Shown in pieces: positions 9,517 through 18,811 of a stretch of DNA of 56,569 nt (its first letter is position 1; each line of letters starts with the position of its first letter). The position numbers were made by a program, and so were the translations under genes. This stretch comes from an uncultured Flavobacterium sp. (GTDB lineage Bacteria > Bacteroidota > Bacteroidia > Flavobacteriales > Flavobacteriaceae): assembly GCA_947632215.1 (NCBI GenBank), contig CANROJ010000009.1, positions 1-56,569 of the forward strand. The letters are read 5' to 3'. The notes beneath the pieces were generated by a model. The model was not told where the DNA came from. It worked only from the letters and a program-made list of their open reading frames with translations, and did no database searches.

Positions 9517-10350
9517 ATGGAAAATTTCACAATAGGGATTAGTGTTTTAATCGACTCTATTTTTGCGGCTATTCCACGAATTGCAATATCAATGATATTA
9601 CTTTTCATTGGTTTGTACCTAGTAAGGATTCTATTAAAAATCATTGCAAATCGTTTTGAAAAAAGAGACATAGAAATGACCTTGCGCGGTTTTTTATTGA
9701 GTATTATTAAAGTATGTCTTTATATCTTACTAGTTATTACCGTGGCAGCAACTATGGGAATTCAGACAACCATTTTTACTGCAATGTTTGCTTCTGCCGG
9801 TTTGGCAATAGGTTTGGCCTTGCAAGGGAGTCTTTCAAACTTTGCAGGAGGAGTTCTTATTCTATTATTCAAACCTTTTAAAGTTGGAGATTATATAGGT
9901 TCTAGCTCTGGTCCAGAAGGAACTGTAGAGAGAATTGAGTTGCTTTATACCACAATTACCTCGGATACTGGTCTTATGTTAGTAAGCCCAAACGGACCTT
10001 TAGCCAATGCTGTTATTACAAACTATTCACAGATTACATCTAGAAGATTTGAGTTTCTTGTAGATATAGATTACAATACTAATATAAAAGAGGCTCAGGA
10101 GATTATTTTACAAACTCTGGCTAGTGATGGTAATGTATTGAAAGAGCCAGCAGCTAATGTTTATGTGAAGAATCTTGGCAACAAAGGAGTTGAATTAAAT
10201 GTGAGACTGTGGATGAATAAAGAAGATTATTGGACTACTGTTTTTCGTATTCAACAAAATGTAAAAAATGCTTTAGATCAAAATAATATAAGGATTCCTT
10301 TCCCTAAAACAGATTTGCATATTGTTAATAATAGCAATAAGCAAGAATAA
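9517..10350 (+). CDS. Small-conductance mechanosensitive channel (MscS family)
   Basis: This 277-residue inner-membrane channel opens under hypo-osmotic tension. Three hydrophobic segments occupy about residues 20-110. The pore helix AGLAIGLALQGSLSNFAGG shows the alternating Gly/Ala pattern of MscS TM3. The beta domain follows with PFKVGDYI, and then LLYTTITSDTG and VSPNGPLANAVITNYS, as usual. Length is close to E. coli MscS. It is followed by a very strong bidirectional terminator at 10352-10391. Confidence 0.93.
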   Translation: MENFTIGISVLIDSIFAAIPRIAISMILLFIGLYLVRILLKIIANRFEKRDIEMTLRGFLLSIIKVCLYILLVITVAATMGIQTTIFTAMFASAGLAIGLALQGSLSNFAGGVLILLFKPFKVGDYIGSSSGPEGTVERIELLYTTITSDTGLMLVSPNGPLANAVITNYSQITSRRFEFLVDIDYNTNIKEAQEIILQTLASDGNVLKEPAANVYVKNLGNKGVELNVRLWMNKEDYWTTVFRIQQNVKNALDQNNIRIPFPKTDLHIVNNSNKQE

Positions 10351-10351
10351 G

Positions 10352-10391
10352 AAAAATAGCCTCTGTATAAATTTATACAGAGGCTATTTTT
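10352..10391. terminator. Bidirectional terminator between mscS and dusB
   Basis: Near-perfect 40-bp palindrome. The A5 side leads into TAGCCTCTGTATAAATTTAT and the complementary arm ends in T5. It serves both convergent genes; its right edge touches the dusB stop codon. Confidence 0.88.
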
Positions 10392-11383
10392 TATTCCATA
10401 ACGTAGTTATGGTAGTAATCGCCAATTTGATCAAATAAATCCATTAATACTATAGGATCGTCTTCTGTTACTAATTTCATCCTATGAGGCTTAAAACCGT
10501 GAACTCCTTTAAAGTAGTTGGTATAATGTCTTCGCATTTCTACAATACCTAGTCTTTCTCCTTTCCATTCCATTGACCATATTAGATGGTTTTTTGCAGC
10601 ATCTAATCTATCTTTTATTGTTGGTGGAGCTAGTGTCTGTCCTGTTTCGAAGAAGTGCTTAATCTCATTAAATATCCATGGATATCCAATGGCAGCCCTA
10701 CCAATCATCATTCCATCTAATCCAAATCGTTCTTTGTACTCTAATGCTTTTTGAGCAGAGTCAATGTCTCCATTTCCGAAAATTGGAATTTTTATTCTTG
10801 GATTTTTCTTAATGCGTTCCACATGTGTCCAATCTGCGGATCCTTTATACATTTGAGATCTGGTTCTTGCATGTATCGTTAAGGCTTGTACTCCAACGTC
10901 TTGTAGTCTTTCTGCTACTTCATCTATATTGATAGAGTCATCATCCCATCCCAGTCTGGTTTTTACTGTAACAGGTAAGCTAGTACCGTCTATAACAGCT
11001 TTTGTAAGTCTAACCATTAGATCGATATCTTTTAAAACACCAGCACCAGCGCCTTTTGAAACTACTTTCTTTACAGGACATCCAAAATTGATGTCTACTA
11101 AATCAGGTTTTACTGTTTCAACAATTTTAGCAGAAAGTCCCATAGCTTCTTCGTCACCTCCAAATATTTGAATCCCGATAGGTCTTTCATAATCAAAGAT
11201 ATCTAGTTTCATACGGCTTTTCATTGCATCTCTAATAAGACCTTCAGAGGAAATAAATTCAGAATACATTAGATCAGCACCATGTTCTTTGCATAACCGA
11301 CGGAAAGGTGGGTCACTTACATCTTCCATTGGTGCAAGAAGTAGTGGGTGATCAGGAAGTTCTATATTACCGATTTTAATCAT
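10391..11383 (-). CDS. dusB: tRNA-dihydrouridine synthase (DusB type)
   Basis: This flavoenzyme of 330 residues reduces specific uridines of tRNA to dihydrouridine, using FMN and NADPH. The TIM barrel begins with LLAPMEDVSDPPFR. The catalytic cysteine is C102 in NFGCPVKKV, followed by KGAGAGVLKD. VKTRLGWDD and LTIHARTR bind tRNA/FMN, and GNGDIDS and DGMMIGRAAIGYPWIF are phosphate-binding loops. Motifs and length fit DusB rather than DusA or DusC. A canonical promoter lies upstream at 11405-11436. Confidence 0.93.
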   Translation of the reverse strand: MIKIGNIELPDHPLLLAPMEDVSDPPFRRLCKEHGADLMYSEFISSEGLIRDAMKSRMKLDIFDYERPIGIQIFGGDEEAMGLSAKIVETVKPDLVDINFGCPVKKVVSKGAGAGVLKDIDLMVRLTKAVIDGTSLPVTVKTRLGWDDDSINIDEVAERLQDVGVQALTIHARTRSQMYKGSADWTHVERIKKNPRIKIPIFGNGDIDSAQKALEYKERFGLDGMMIGRAAIGYPWIFNEIKHFFETGQTLAPPTIKDRLDAAKNHLIWSMEWKGERLGIVEMRRHYTNYFKGVHGFKPHRMKLVTEDDPIVLMDLFDQIGDYYHNYVME

Positions 11384-11404
11384 ATTCGTTCACTAAGTTT
11401 GATG

Positions 11405-11436
11405 CAAAAATACGACATTTTTGTTTGTGAGTTCAA
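11405..11436 (-). promoter_or_regulatory. dusB promoter
   Basis: On the minus strand, TATTTTTG (11405-11412) matches TAnnTTTG, and TTG (11434-11436) lies 21 bp upstream of it, in the Bacteroidetes spacing range. Confidence 0.6.
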
Positions 11437-11523
11437 TTATAGTTTACTGTAGGGTTTTATCTTACTATTTTTTAACAATTCTTTTTTTTATCTTTAGCAA
11501 AACAAATACCACAATATCTATCC

Positions 11524-13893
11524 ATGAGATTTCGTAGCTTCGAGCTTTCCCCTTTTAAGATTCAGTTTTCTTTACATAATCTTTTAAAAAGAATAGATTC
11601 ATATATGAAAGTTACTGGTATCTCACCAGGAAAGAGAGCTTATTATAACGATTTGCTAAATCGTGTTTATTCTCATCCAACTTTGGCTCAGGATTCTATT
11701 TCATTGGATTGTATACATGAAAACGAAGAAATATTACAAGAGGTTTTCGAAGTTATATTTCCCTTTGCGTTAACACATAATGAAATTAAGGCAGTTGCAC
11801 TGCCATTTCAGGAGTTTGTGTTTAATAGTACAGAGCGTTTTCGCAACATAGTTAAAGATTCTAATCAGCAATACGAAATTACTTGGCGTGATTTTGATCA
11901 GCACAAGTATTACATAATGTGTTGTTGTATAATTATGAATTTATATTTTAAACGTTCCTTTGACTTAAATAGGCCACTGCTTATAGATTTACCCAATAAA
12001 GATGGTGTCGTTCTTCACTATAGAGTTCTATATAATGCAGACTTTGTTGGAGTATCACCTAATGAAAATGCCAGGATGTTGAGTCAGCAAGATTGTGAAT
12101 TGTTAGCAGATAATTACCATGATTTTGAGTTGTGGCAGAGTTATTTTCCTCAACAAAGTTGGAATTTGAAGGGATTTGGCTTAGTTAGTATGATAGATGT
12201 AACTACAGAGAATGCGACTGCTAATTTAAAAGAGATTCTTAGTCAAATAGAATTAAAGAGACTTCCAATTGGCCAGAAATTAACCCAAGCGTTTTGTTCA
12301 ATTTTTAGGATAGCTAACTTAAAAGTTGGATACACACATTTAGAGCAGGATTTTTTAGTCAATAGTCAAGCTATTGAGTCAATCGGGATAGTTAGGTTTC
12401 TATTCGACTCGGCTTCTGAGCAGATTGTATTGTCACAAAGAGCTCATCAAAGATTAGTACAAGACAAAGAGTGCTATACTATTTCTGATATGGATGTTTT
12501 TGTAAAAGAGCCAGAGAATAAAAAAATGGCAGAACACTTAAAGAAACACTCTATTATGAGTTGCATTTTAAGTCCTGTGATTATGGACGGGAAAACAGTG
12601 GGAGTTTTAGAGATTGTCAGTACGCAAAGTCGTGTTTTAAATAGCGTTAATGCTCAAAAATTAGAATCTGTTATGAATATTGTAGCAGAATCTTTTAAAC
12701 GCACCAAGGCTTCTGTAGAGAATCATGTTGAAGCAATAATTCAAAGAGAGTTTACTTCCATTCATCCTAGTGTATACTGGCGTTTTTTACAAGAAGGTTA
12801 TAATACACATAGTGCTAGCTTTAAGGATAAATCCTATATTATAGATCCTATAATCTTTAGTAATGTGTTTCCTTTGTTTGGAGAGATTGATATTCAAAGC
12901 TCTAGTAAGTTAAGAAATCAAATGATAGAGAAAGATCTTTGTAAGCAACTCGAAAGTTTAATTGAACTCTTACATTTGAATCACTCTCAAGGGTCTATTA
13001 AAACTATTGACAGGTATGTGGATAAATTATCAAGTTATTTAATTAAAGTGCAAAGTGCATTTGCATCTGGATTAGAACAAAAAGTTGAGCATTATATAAA
13101 AGATAAAATTCATCCTTTTCTATTTAAAGATGTAACTAACTTTCATAGTCCTTTATTTATGGACTATATTAAGTATATTGATTATGAACATGAAATTTAT
13201 TACAGGTATAGAAAGACGTTTGATCTACAAATGCAAAGAGTAAATAAAGTGTTCTCCGATTTATTAGATCAAAGACAGATTGCCGCTCAACAAGTTTTTC
13301 CTCATTATTATGAGAGGTTTAAAACAGATGGTGTCGAACACAATATATATATTGGACAGTCAATTAATGATAGCTTAGTTTTTAAAGCAAGTCATTTACA
13401 ATATATTAAATTGTGGCAACTAGTATGCCTAGCGGAACTGGTCTGTGTTCATTATCGAAATAATAAGCAAGATGAAATTTCTATGGAGACAACTTCATTA
13501 ATTTTTGTTCATGACACACCCTTATCTATTCAGTTTAGATTAGATGAGAAGAAATTCGATGTGGCTGGGGCATATGATACCCGATTTGAGATTATAAAAA
13601 AGAGATTAGACAAAGCTTACCAACTTGGCACTAAAGAGCGAATAGTTCAAAAGAAAAGTATTTGTATTGCTTTTGCATCAAAAAAAGATGTTCTAGAGTA
13701 TACCTTCTTTATAGAATACGGCAAAAGTATCGGCTTATTTCTACCTGATTTAGAGTATTTTGAAATCGAAAACCTGCAAGGAGTCAATGGACTTGTAGCT
13801 TTGCGAGTAAGGGTAAACGTTGATTTTCAAATAGAAACTCTAGATTATGTAAATCTGTTGAGTAATTACCTAAATAGCGGCTTGAGTGTTTGA
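11524..13893 (+). CDS. Large GAF-domain protein of unknown function
   Basis: This soluble protein of 789 residues has no signal peptide or membrane segment that I can see. The middle part, about residues 260-400, reads like a GAF sensor domain (SIGIVRFLFDSASEQIVL, then MDGKTVGVLEIVS). The N-terminal 250 residues and C-terminal 380 residues are mostly helical and match no domain I know. No catalytic output domain is visible: no GGDEF, kinase or cyclase signature. It appears to be a conserved flavobacterial protein of unknown role. It converges with the HD-PycTM gene, leaving a 16-bp gap. Confidence 0.6.
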   Translation: MRFRSFELSPFKIQFSLHNLLKRIDSYMKVTGISPGKRAYYNDLLNRVYSHPTLAQDSISLDCIHENEEILQEVFEVIFPFALTHNEIKAVALPFQEFVFNSTERFRNIVKDSNQQYEITWRDFDQHKYYIMCCCIIMNLYFKRSFDLNRPLLIDLPNKDGVVLHYRVLYNADFVGVSPNENARMLSQQDCELLADNYHDFELWQSYFPQQSWNLKGFGLVSMIDVTTENATANLKEILSQIELKRLPIGQKLTQAFCSIFRIANLKVGYTHLEQDFLVNSQAIESIGIVRFLFDSASEQIVLSQRAHQRLVQDKECYTISDMDVFVKEPENKKMAEHLKKHSIMSCILSPVIMDGKTVGVLEIVSTQSRVLNSVNAQKLESVMNIVAESFKRTKASVENHVEAIIQREFTSIHPSVYWRFLQEGYNTHSASFKDKSYIIDPIIFSNVFPLFGEIDIQSSSKLRNQMIEKDLCKQLESLIELLHLNHSQGSIKTIDRYVDKLSSYLIKVQSAFASGLEQKVEHYIKDKIHPFLFKDVTNFHSPLFMDYIKYIDYEHEIYYRYRKTFDLQMQRVNKVFSDLLDQRQIAAQQVFPHYYERFKTDGVEHNIYIGQSINDSLVFKASHLQYIKLWQLVCLAELVCVHYRNNKQDEISMETTSLIFVHDTPLSIQFRLDEKKFDVAGAYDTRFEIIKKRLDKAYQLGTKERIVQKKSICIAFASKKDVLEYTFFIEYGKSIGLFLPDLEYFEIENLQGVNGLVALRVRVNVDFQIETLDYVNLLSNYLNSGLSV

Positions 13894-13909
13894 TCTTAAT
13901 TCCAATATT

Positions 13910-15061
13910 TTATATAACCCCTCTAAATGCCAAAATGAAAGCTAGAACCGAGCAGACTATTCCTATAGTAAATATGCTATAAGTGATTCGAAGTAAGGTG
14001 TATTTTTTGTGTAATACTAACCCTAGGCTATGTAGATCTTTTATCAGTGCTTCATGTAGATATTCTTTATCCTCAATTAGTTCTTTTACGTTTTTTGTAT
14101 ACTGTTCCACAGGCATTTGATGAAAGGACCCAAAAAACAGTAGATTAATATGTCGGTTTAATATTTCTTCCGCGGTATAGGTTCCTTTAGTAACTTTTGG
14201 ACGAGTCGACATGATAGCAAAAATAATGGCTGCTACACTAAAGATAAGTAATATGAAAGTTGGGAAAATCAGATGAGCGTTATTCGGGTTATCTAATTTA
14301 GGTATCAAGGTGGACAAACAAATGGATATTATAATAGCATTTACCGAAAGTAAGATATTGGCCTTACTATCTGCAATAGAACTCAAAGATGTATGATTTC
14401 TTAGAGTAATTCGAAACAAGGTGTCTACTGTTCTGCTATACTCATTCTTGCCTTTTTTGTTTGGGTTATCTAATTTATCAAGTATTTTAATTATTTCTAA
14501 AAGATTTATCTGTTTTTTTGGATGCCATACTCTCTGAGCATATTGCGTATAATAGCGATGTTTATATAGCATCATATCATGGTTGCTTTTATGCCACTGA
14601 CTCTCAGAAATTTCTTGGCTTGTTATATTTTCAAGTTCTTTTCTTAATAATTGACTGCAGTCTTGGTAGTTGCGATCGCTAAAGTGTGCGAAATCAGCGT
14701 CTTTTATGATGCATTCTAGTAAATTAGTAGGCTGATGATCGGCTTGGGTGGCAAGTATTAAATCTTTTATTGTTTTAATTTGTTGTTCTTCTAAGCCCTT
14801 TTGTTTATAAAAATCTTCCGCCATTTGGGCTCCAACTATTTCGTGATTTTCGTTGGTTTGACAGTAACCAGCATCGTGGAACCATGCCGCATATCGAAGT
14901 AAGTTAGCTTGCTCAGGTGATATATTTTCGTTGTCGATAAGTTCATTAATTCCATTTACAACTCTTAAAGTATGATTGTAATTGTGATAAGTATATGAGT
15001 TGGATAATGTATATTTGTGTAAGTTGAAGATATGTTCTTCTGTCTGTTCTAAAATAGTCAT
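13910..15061 (-). CDS. HD phosphohydrolase fused to a Pycsar-type transmembrane effector domain
   Basis: This 383-residue protein has two parts. Residues 1 to about 185 form an HD-superfamily hydrolase: H26/H30 in YHNYNH, H62-D63 in FHDAGY, a further His in ATQADH, and DADFAHFSD. From about residue 210, NHTSLSSIADSKANILLSVN (217-237 region) resembles the start of the PycTM (DUF5706-like) domain, followed by two hydrophobic segments (about 240-290) and a third near the C terminus (355-380). PycTM domains are membrane effectors of Pycsar anti-phage systems, gated by cCMP/cUMP. No pyrimidine cyclase gene is visible nearby. The HD part could degrade a nucleotide signal; this is inference. Confidence 0.75.
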   Translation of the reverse strand: MTILEQTEEHIFNLHKYTLSNSYTYHNYNHTLRVVNGINELIDNENISPEQANLLRYAAWFHDAGYCQTNENHEIVGAQMAEDFYKQKGLEEQQIKTIKDLILATQADHQPTNLLECIIKDADFAHFSDRNYQDCSQLLRKELENITSQEISESQWHKSNHDMMLYKHRYYTQYAQRVWHPKKQINLLEIIKILDKLDNPNKKGKNEYSRTVDTLFRITLRNHTSLSSIADSKANILLSVNAIIISICLSTLIPKLDNPNNAHLIFPTFILLIFSVAAIIFAIMSTRPKVTKGTYTAEEILNRHINLLFFGSFHQMPVEQYTKNVKELIEDKEYLHEALIKDLHSLGLVLHKKYTLLRITYSIFTIGIVCSVLAFILAFRGVI

Positions 15062-15088
15062 ATTATATACCTTTAATTGATTAAAAAT

Positions 15089-18000
15089 ATGAAAATATTT
15101 CCTCTTTCCCTTATGAATTCTTTGAAAACATTACTATGTTTCATCCTCCTTGGTATAGGTCTATCTTCATGTGCTACTTATAAGGATCAGATGGGAAAGC
15201 ATTATCTAGCAAAAGTTCATGAGCCTACCTTAACTAAAGAGAGTCTAAGTCATAGATTTTATTTTTTATCTAATTTGGCCCAGATAAAGGATAGTAGTCA
15301 AGTTAACGCATTGGATGTTTTCCACAAACATATTCAAAGTGCACCAAAGAATAGTACTTTAGTTTTTCTAGGCAACAGTCTTCAAAAAGCAAAGCAGGCA
15401 GAGATGATTGATTCCTATCAAGATACTTCTATTATCAAATCGGTGGAGATTGTGAAAGATTTCAAGGGACAATCTGTGTATTTGAAAGCAGAGAACGAGT
15501 GGTCCTTAGGTTATAAAGCAATAGAAGAGTGGGGCGATTTTTTGCAAGATCAAACTCAAGAAAAAAAGATTCTTTTGCCAAGGGATAATTGCGGTTTTGA
15601 ACAATTAAAAATTAATGAACAAACTGTTTTACTGGTAGTAGATAGTCAATGGTATCTCCAAGACTGGGATAATATTGAAAATCTTAATGAAGATTGTGCT
15701 ATTAAAACTAGGGATGATTTTTTTGATGAACTACGTTCAGAGATTAATAAAAATCAAAATAAGGTTGTTTTATTGGCTATGCATCACCCTATTTTTAGCA
15801 CAGGTAACCACGGTGGATATTTTTCCCTAAGAAATCATATATTTCCATTTAATAGTAGTTGGCCTTTACCTGTAATTGGATCTTTGATTAATTATACCAG
15901 AGCAATGTCAGGTATTATCGACCAAGATATTCAGAGTGAAAAATACAACGAATTAAGCAAGAGAATTTCTACTTTGGTTAAAATGTATCCAAATGTTGTA
16001 GTGGTTTCGGGGCATGAAAAGAATCTAGAATTCATCCAGAAAGAACAAATGATGCAAATAAATGTAGGGGGATTTTCTTCTTCTAGTCCAGGTCGAATAA
16101 TCGGAACAAAAGATTTTACTTCCTCTAAAATGGGATTCGCTCAAGTAGATATAACTAAAGAAAAACAAGTATGGTTAAGTTTTTATTCTTTAGAAGACAA
16201 AAGGGAAGAATTATTATATAGACATTTAATTTCTACCCCAGAGAAACAGGAACACATAGAGTTCCTCTCTAGTGCTATGGATTCTGTGAAGGCAAGTGTT
16301 TATCCAAAATCCTGGACTACTAAGTCTGGTTTGTATCGTTTTTTATGGGGAGATCACTACAGGGATATTTATGGTAGAGATATAAAGGTGCCCTCTGGTG
16401 ATTTAACTAAGATTAAAGGAGGTTTGACACCTTTAATATCCGGAGGTGGAAATCAGTCTATGTCCTTACGTATGGTAGATTCAATTGGGAATCAGTATGT
16501 AATGCGCGGGGTTAAAAAGAGTGTAGCTCGTTTTGTTCAAACAGCACTTTTTACCGATCAATATGTAATGGAGAGTTTTATAGATACTTGGACTGAGAAA
16601 TTTATATACGATTTTTATACTACGTCTCATCCCTATACTCCTTTCATTATTGGGGATCTTTCTAATGGTATAGGACTTTATCATACTAACCCAGAATTAT
16701 ACTATATTCCCAAGCAAGAGGTTTTAGGTAAATACAATACAACCTTTGGGGATGAATTGTATATGATAGAGGAGAGACCTAGTGATGGTTTTGATTTTGA
16801 AGATAGTTTTGGAAACTCTAATAATATTATCAGTACCACAAAGATGTTAAGTAATCTGCGTAAAGATGAGAAATACCAAGTGGATCAAATTGCTTTTTTA
16901 CGAGCAAGGATTTTTGATCTTTTGATTGGAGATTGGGACAGGCACGCTGATCAGTGGAGGTGGAGCGAGTTTAAACAGGACGATAAAGTAGTTTATAAAC
17001 CTATCCCTAGAGATAGAGACCAAGCTTTTGCTAAGATAGACGGGGCTCTTCTAAGTTGGATAAAAAAGCTTCCTCCTTTACGTCATATGCAATCCTATTC
17101 TAAGAGCTTTTCTAATCCAAGATGGATTAACCATACTGCATTTCCATTAGATCAATATTTATTAAAAACAATGACTTTGGACGATTGGTTAGAGCAAGCT
17201 CAAGATATTATTTTGAATTTGGATGATGCTTTTATTGATGATGTTTTCGCTTTGCTTCCTAGTGAAATTCAAGACCAGGAAATAGAAAATATTAAAGATA
17301 TATTTAAGTACAAGAGAGATAATATTTTGGATTATTTACCACTTTATTATAATGAACTAAGAAAGTATGTTGTGCTGAGTGGAACGGATAAAAAAGATTA
17401 TTTTCATATTACTAGAACACCTTCTGCAGAGGTGAAAGTGATGCAATATCGAGAAAAGAAAACAGGTAGAGAGCTGGAGTTTCAATATATATATTCGCCT
17501 GAGGTTACTAAAGAAATATGGATATATGGCTTAAATAACCAAGACGAGTTCTTAGTGGATGGTTCTACAGAAAATAATAAAATTAAGGTGCGTCTTATTG
17601 GTGGTAAGAATAAAGACACTTTTAATATGCAGAATCCTAACAATGTTGTCTTGTATGATTATAAAGAAGGTAAGAGTATAATTACATCAGGATCAGGTAA
17701 GGTAAATTCTAAATTTACTAACAATTACGATGTTAATAACTTTAATTATAAGAAACTTCCTTTAACCACAACAATGCTTCTTCCCAACGTTGGGTATAAT
17801 CCAGAGGATGGGGTGAAGTTGGGGTTATTATTGAGTATAGAAAAGGATAAGTTTGTACATAATCCGTTTTCTGCTAAACATACTTTAAAAGGTTTTTACT
17901 CCTTTAACACTAACGGTTTAGAATTAGATTACAAAGGTTTTTTTGCAAATGCAACTAATAAATGGTTGTTTACTTTAGGGCTTGGGGTTACTAGTCCTAA

Positions 18001-18811
18001 TTTTGCAATGAATTATTATGGTATGGGAAATGAAACCTTCTATTTCGATAGACTAGAAGGTAAGGAATATAAGAGAGTAAGAATTCAGAGTTATTCGATT
18101 AATCCAGGTTATATATATGAATCAGGTCAATGGGGGGATATTGAATTAGATATTGGCTATAAAGCATTGAAAGTAAAAGACCAAGCAAATCGTTTTATTA
18201 CAAGTAGCCCCTTAGTGGTAAATCAAGATGTCTTTCAGATGCAGCATTATAGTACAATGCAAGTCAGCTATAATTATAAACAATATAATAACCTAGCGAA
18301 CCCCACTAAAGGGTTTGCCTTTAACACCAATCTAGGATGGACAATCAATTTAGGACATGCCGCTCAGAATTTTGCTTTTTTAAATACTAATCTAAATTTT
18401 ATTCACTATTTAACTAAGTCAGAAAATCTAGTGCTTGCTAGTAATATTATTTATCAAAATAGATTTAATAGTAATTTTGATTTTTATGATGCGGCTACTC
18501 TAGGAGGAAATGGTAATTTGAGAGGGTTTAGACCACAGAGGTTTACAGGTAAAAGTTCTTTTGTTCAAACTACAGACTTGCGAGTTAATTTAGCCGAATT
18601 TAATGCTGGTTTTATTCCAATGGAATTTGGTGTTTATGGTGGGTTTGATTATGGTAGAGTTTGGTCTGTGGGTGAGAAATCTAATATGTGGCATAATTCT
18701 TATGGTGCTGGAATTTGGATTAATACTTTACAGCAGGCGACTTTTCAATGTTCCTTCTTTCACAGTAAAGATGGGGGTAGATTTGTATTTGGATTAGGCT
18801 TCGGGTTTTAA
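15089..18811 (+). CDS. Outer-membrane lipoprotein: degenerate metallophosphatase, kinase-like domain and Omp85-type barrel
   Basis: This protein has 1240 residues counted from the ATG at 15089. An upstream TTG at 15077 and an ATG at 15113 are alternatives. A lipobox (GIGLSSC) follows the signal helix. Residues about 55-390 correspond to a calcineurin-like phosphatase, but most metal-ligand motifs are altered (SNLAQ, LGNSLQ, AENEWS, GHEKN); HHP remains. Residues about 440-760 look like an atypical kinase: QYVMRGVKK, YMIEERP, GDWDRHADQW, IPRDRDQAF. From about 900 to the final Phe lies a beta-barrel of surface-antigen/BamA type. It is divergent from the HD-PycTM gene (27 bp between starts) and overlaps the next gene convergently by 18 bp. 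The barrel and family are well supported; the kinase reading is inference. Confidence 0.72.
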   Translation: MKIFPLSLMNSLKTLLCFILLGIGLSSCATYKDQMGKHYLAKVHEPTLTKESLSHRFYFLSNLAQIKDSSQVNALDVFHKHIQSAPKNSTLVFLGNSLQKAKQAEMIDSYQDTSIIKSVEIVKDFKGQSVYLKAENEWSLGYKAIEEWGDFLQDQTQEKKILLPRDNCGFEQLKINEQTVLLVVDSQWYLQDWDNIENLNEDCAIKTRDDFFDELRSEINKNQNKVVLLAMHHPIFSTGNHGGYFSLRNHIFPFNSSWPLPVIGSLINYTRAMSGIIDQDIQSEKYNELSKRISTLVKMYPNVVVVSGHEKNLEFIQKEQMMQINVGGFSSSSPGRIIGTKDFTSSKMGFAQVDITKEKQVWLSFYSLEDKREELLYRHLISTPEKQEHIEFLSSAMDSVKASVYPKSWTTKSGLYRFLWGDHYRDIYGRDIKVPSGDLTKIKGGLTPLISGGGNQSMSLRMVDSIGNQYVMRGVKKSVARFVQTALFTDQYVMESFIDTWTEKFIYDFYTTSHPYTPFIIGDLSNGIGLYHTNPELYYIPKQEVLGKYNTTFGDELYMIEERPSDGFDFEDSFGNSNNIISTTKMLSNLRKDEKYQVDQIAFLRARIFDLLIGDWDRHADQWRWSEFKQDDKVVYKPIPRDRDQAFAKIDGALLSWIKKLPPLRHMQSYSKSFSNPRWINHTAFPLDQYLLKTMTLDDWLEQAQDIILNLDDAFIDDVFALLPSEIQDQEIENIKDIFKYKRDNILDYLPLYYNELRKYVVLSGTDKKDYFHITRTPSAEVKVMQYREKKTGRELEFQYIYSPEVTKEIWIYGLNNQDEFLVDGSTENNKIKVRLIGGKNKDTFNMQNPNNVVLYDYKEGKSIITSGSGKVNSKFTNNYDVNNFNYKKLPLTTTMLLPNVGYNPEDGVKLGLLLSIEKDKFVHNPFSAKHTLKGFYSFNTNGLELDYKGFFANATNKWLFTLGLGVTSPNFAMNYYGMGNETFYFDRLEGKEYKRVRIQSYSINPGYIYESGQWGDIELDIGYKALKVKDQANRFITSSPLVVNQDVFQMQHYSTMQVSYNYKQYNNLANPTKGFAFNTNLGWTINLGHAAQNFAFLNTNLNFIHYLTKSENLVLASNIIYQNRFNSNFDFYDAATLGGNGNLRGFRPQRFTGKSSFVQTTDLRVNLAEFNAGFIPMEFGVYGGFDYGRVWSVGEKSNMWHNSYGAGIWINTLQQATFQCSFFHSKDGGRFVFGLGFGF

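Noticed and set aside
15077..15088. Longer N terminus of the barrel lipoprotein from a TTG codon.
   Set aside because: The ATG at 15089 gives a cleaner signal peptide and leaves room for the divergent promoter.
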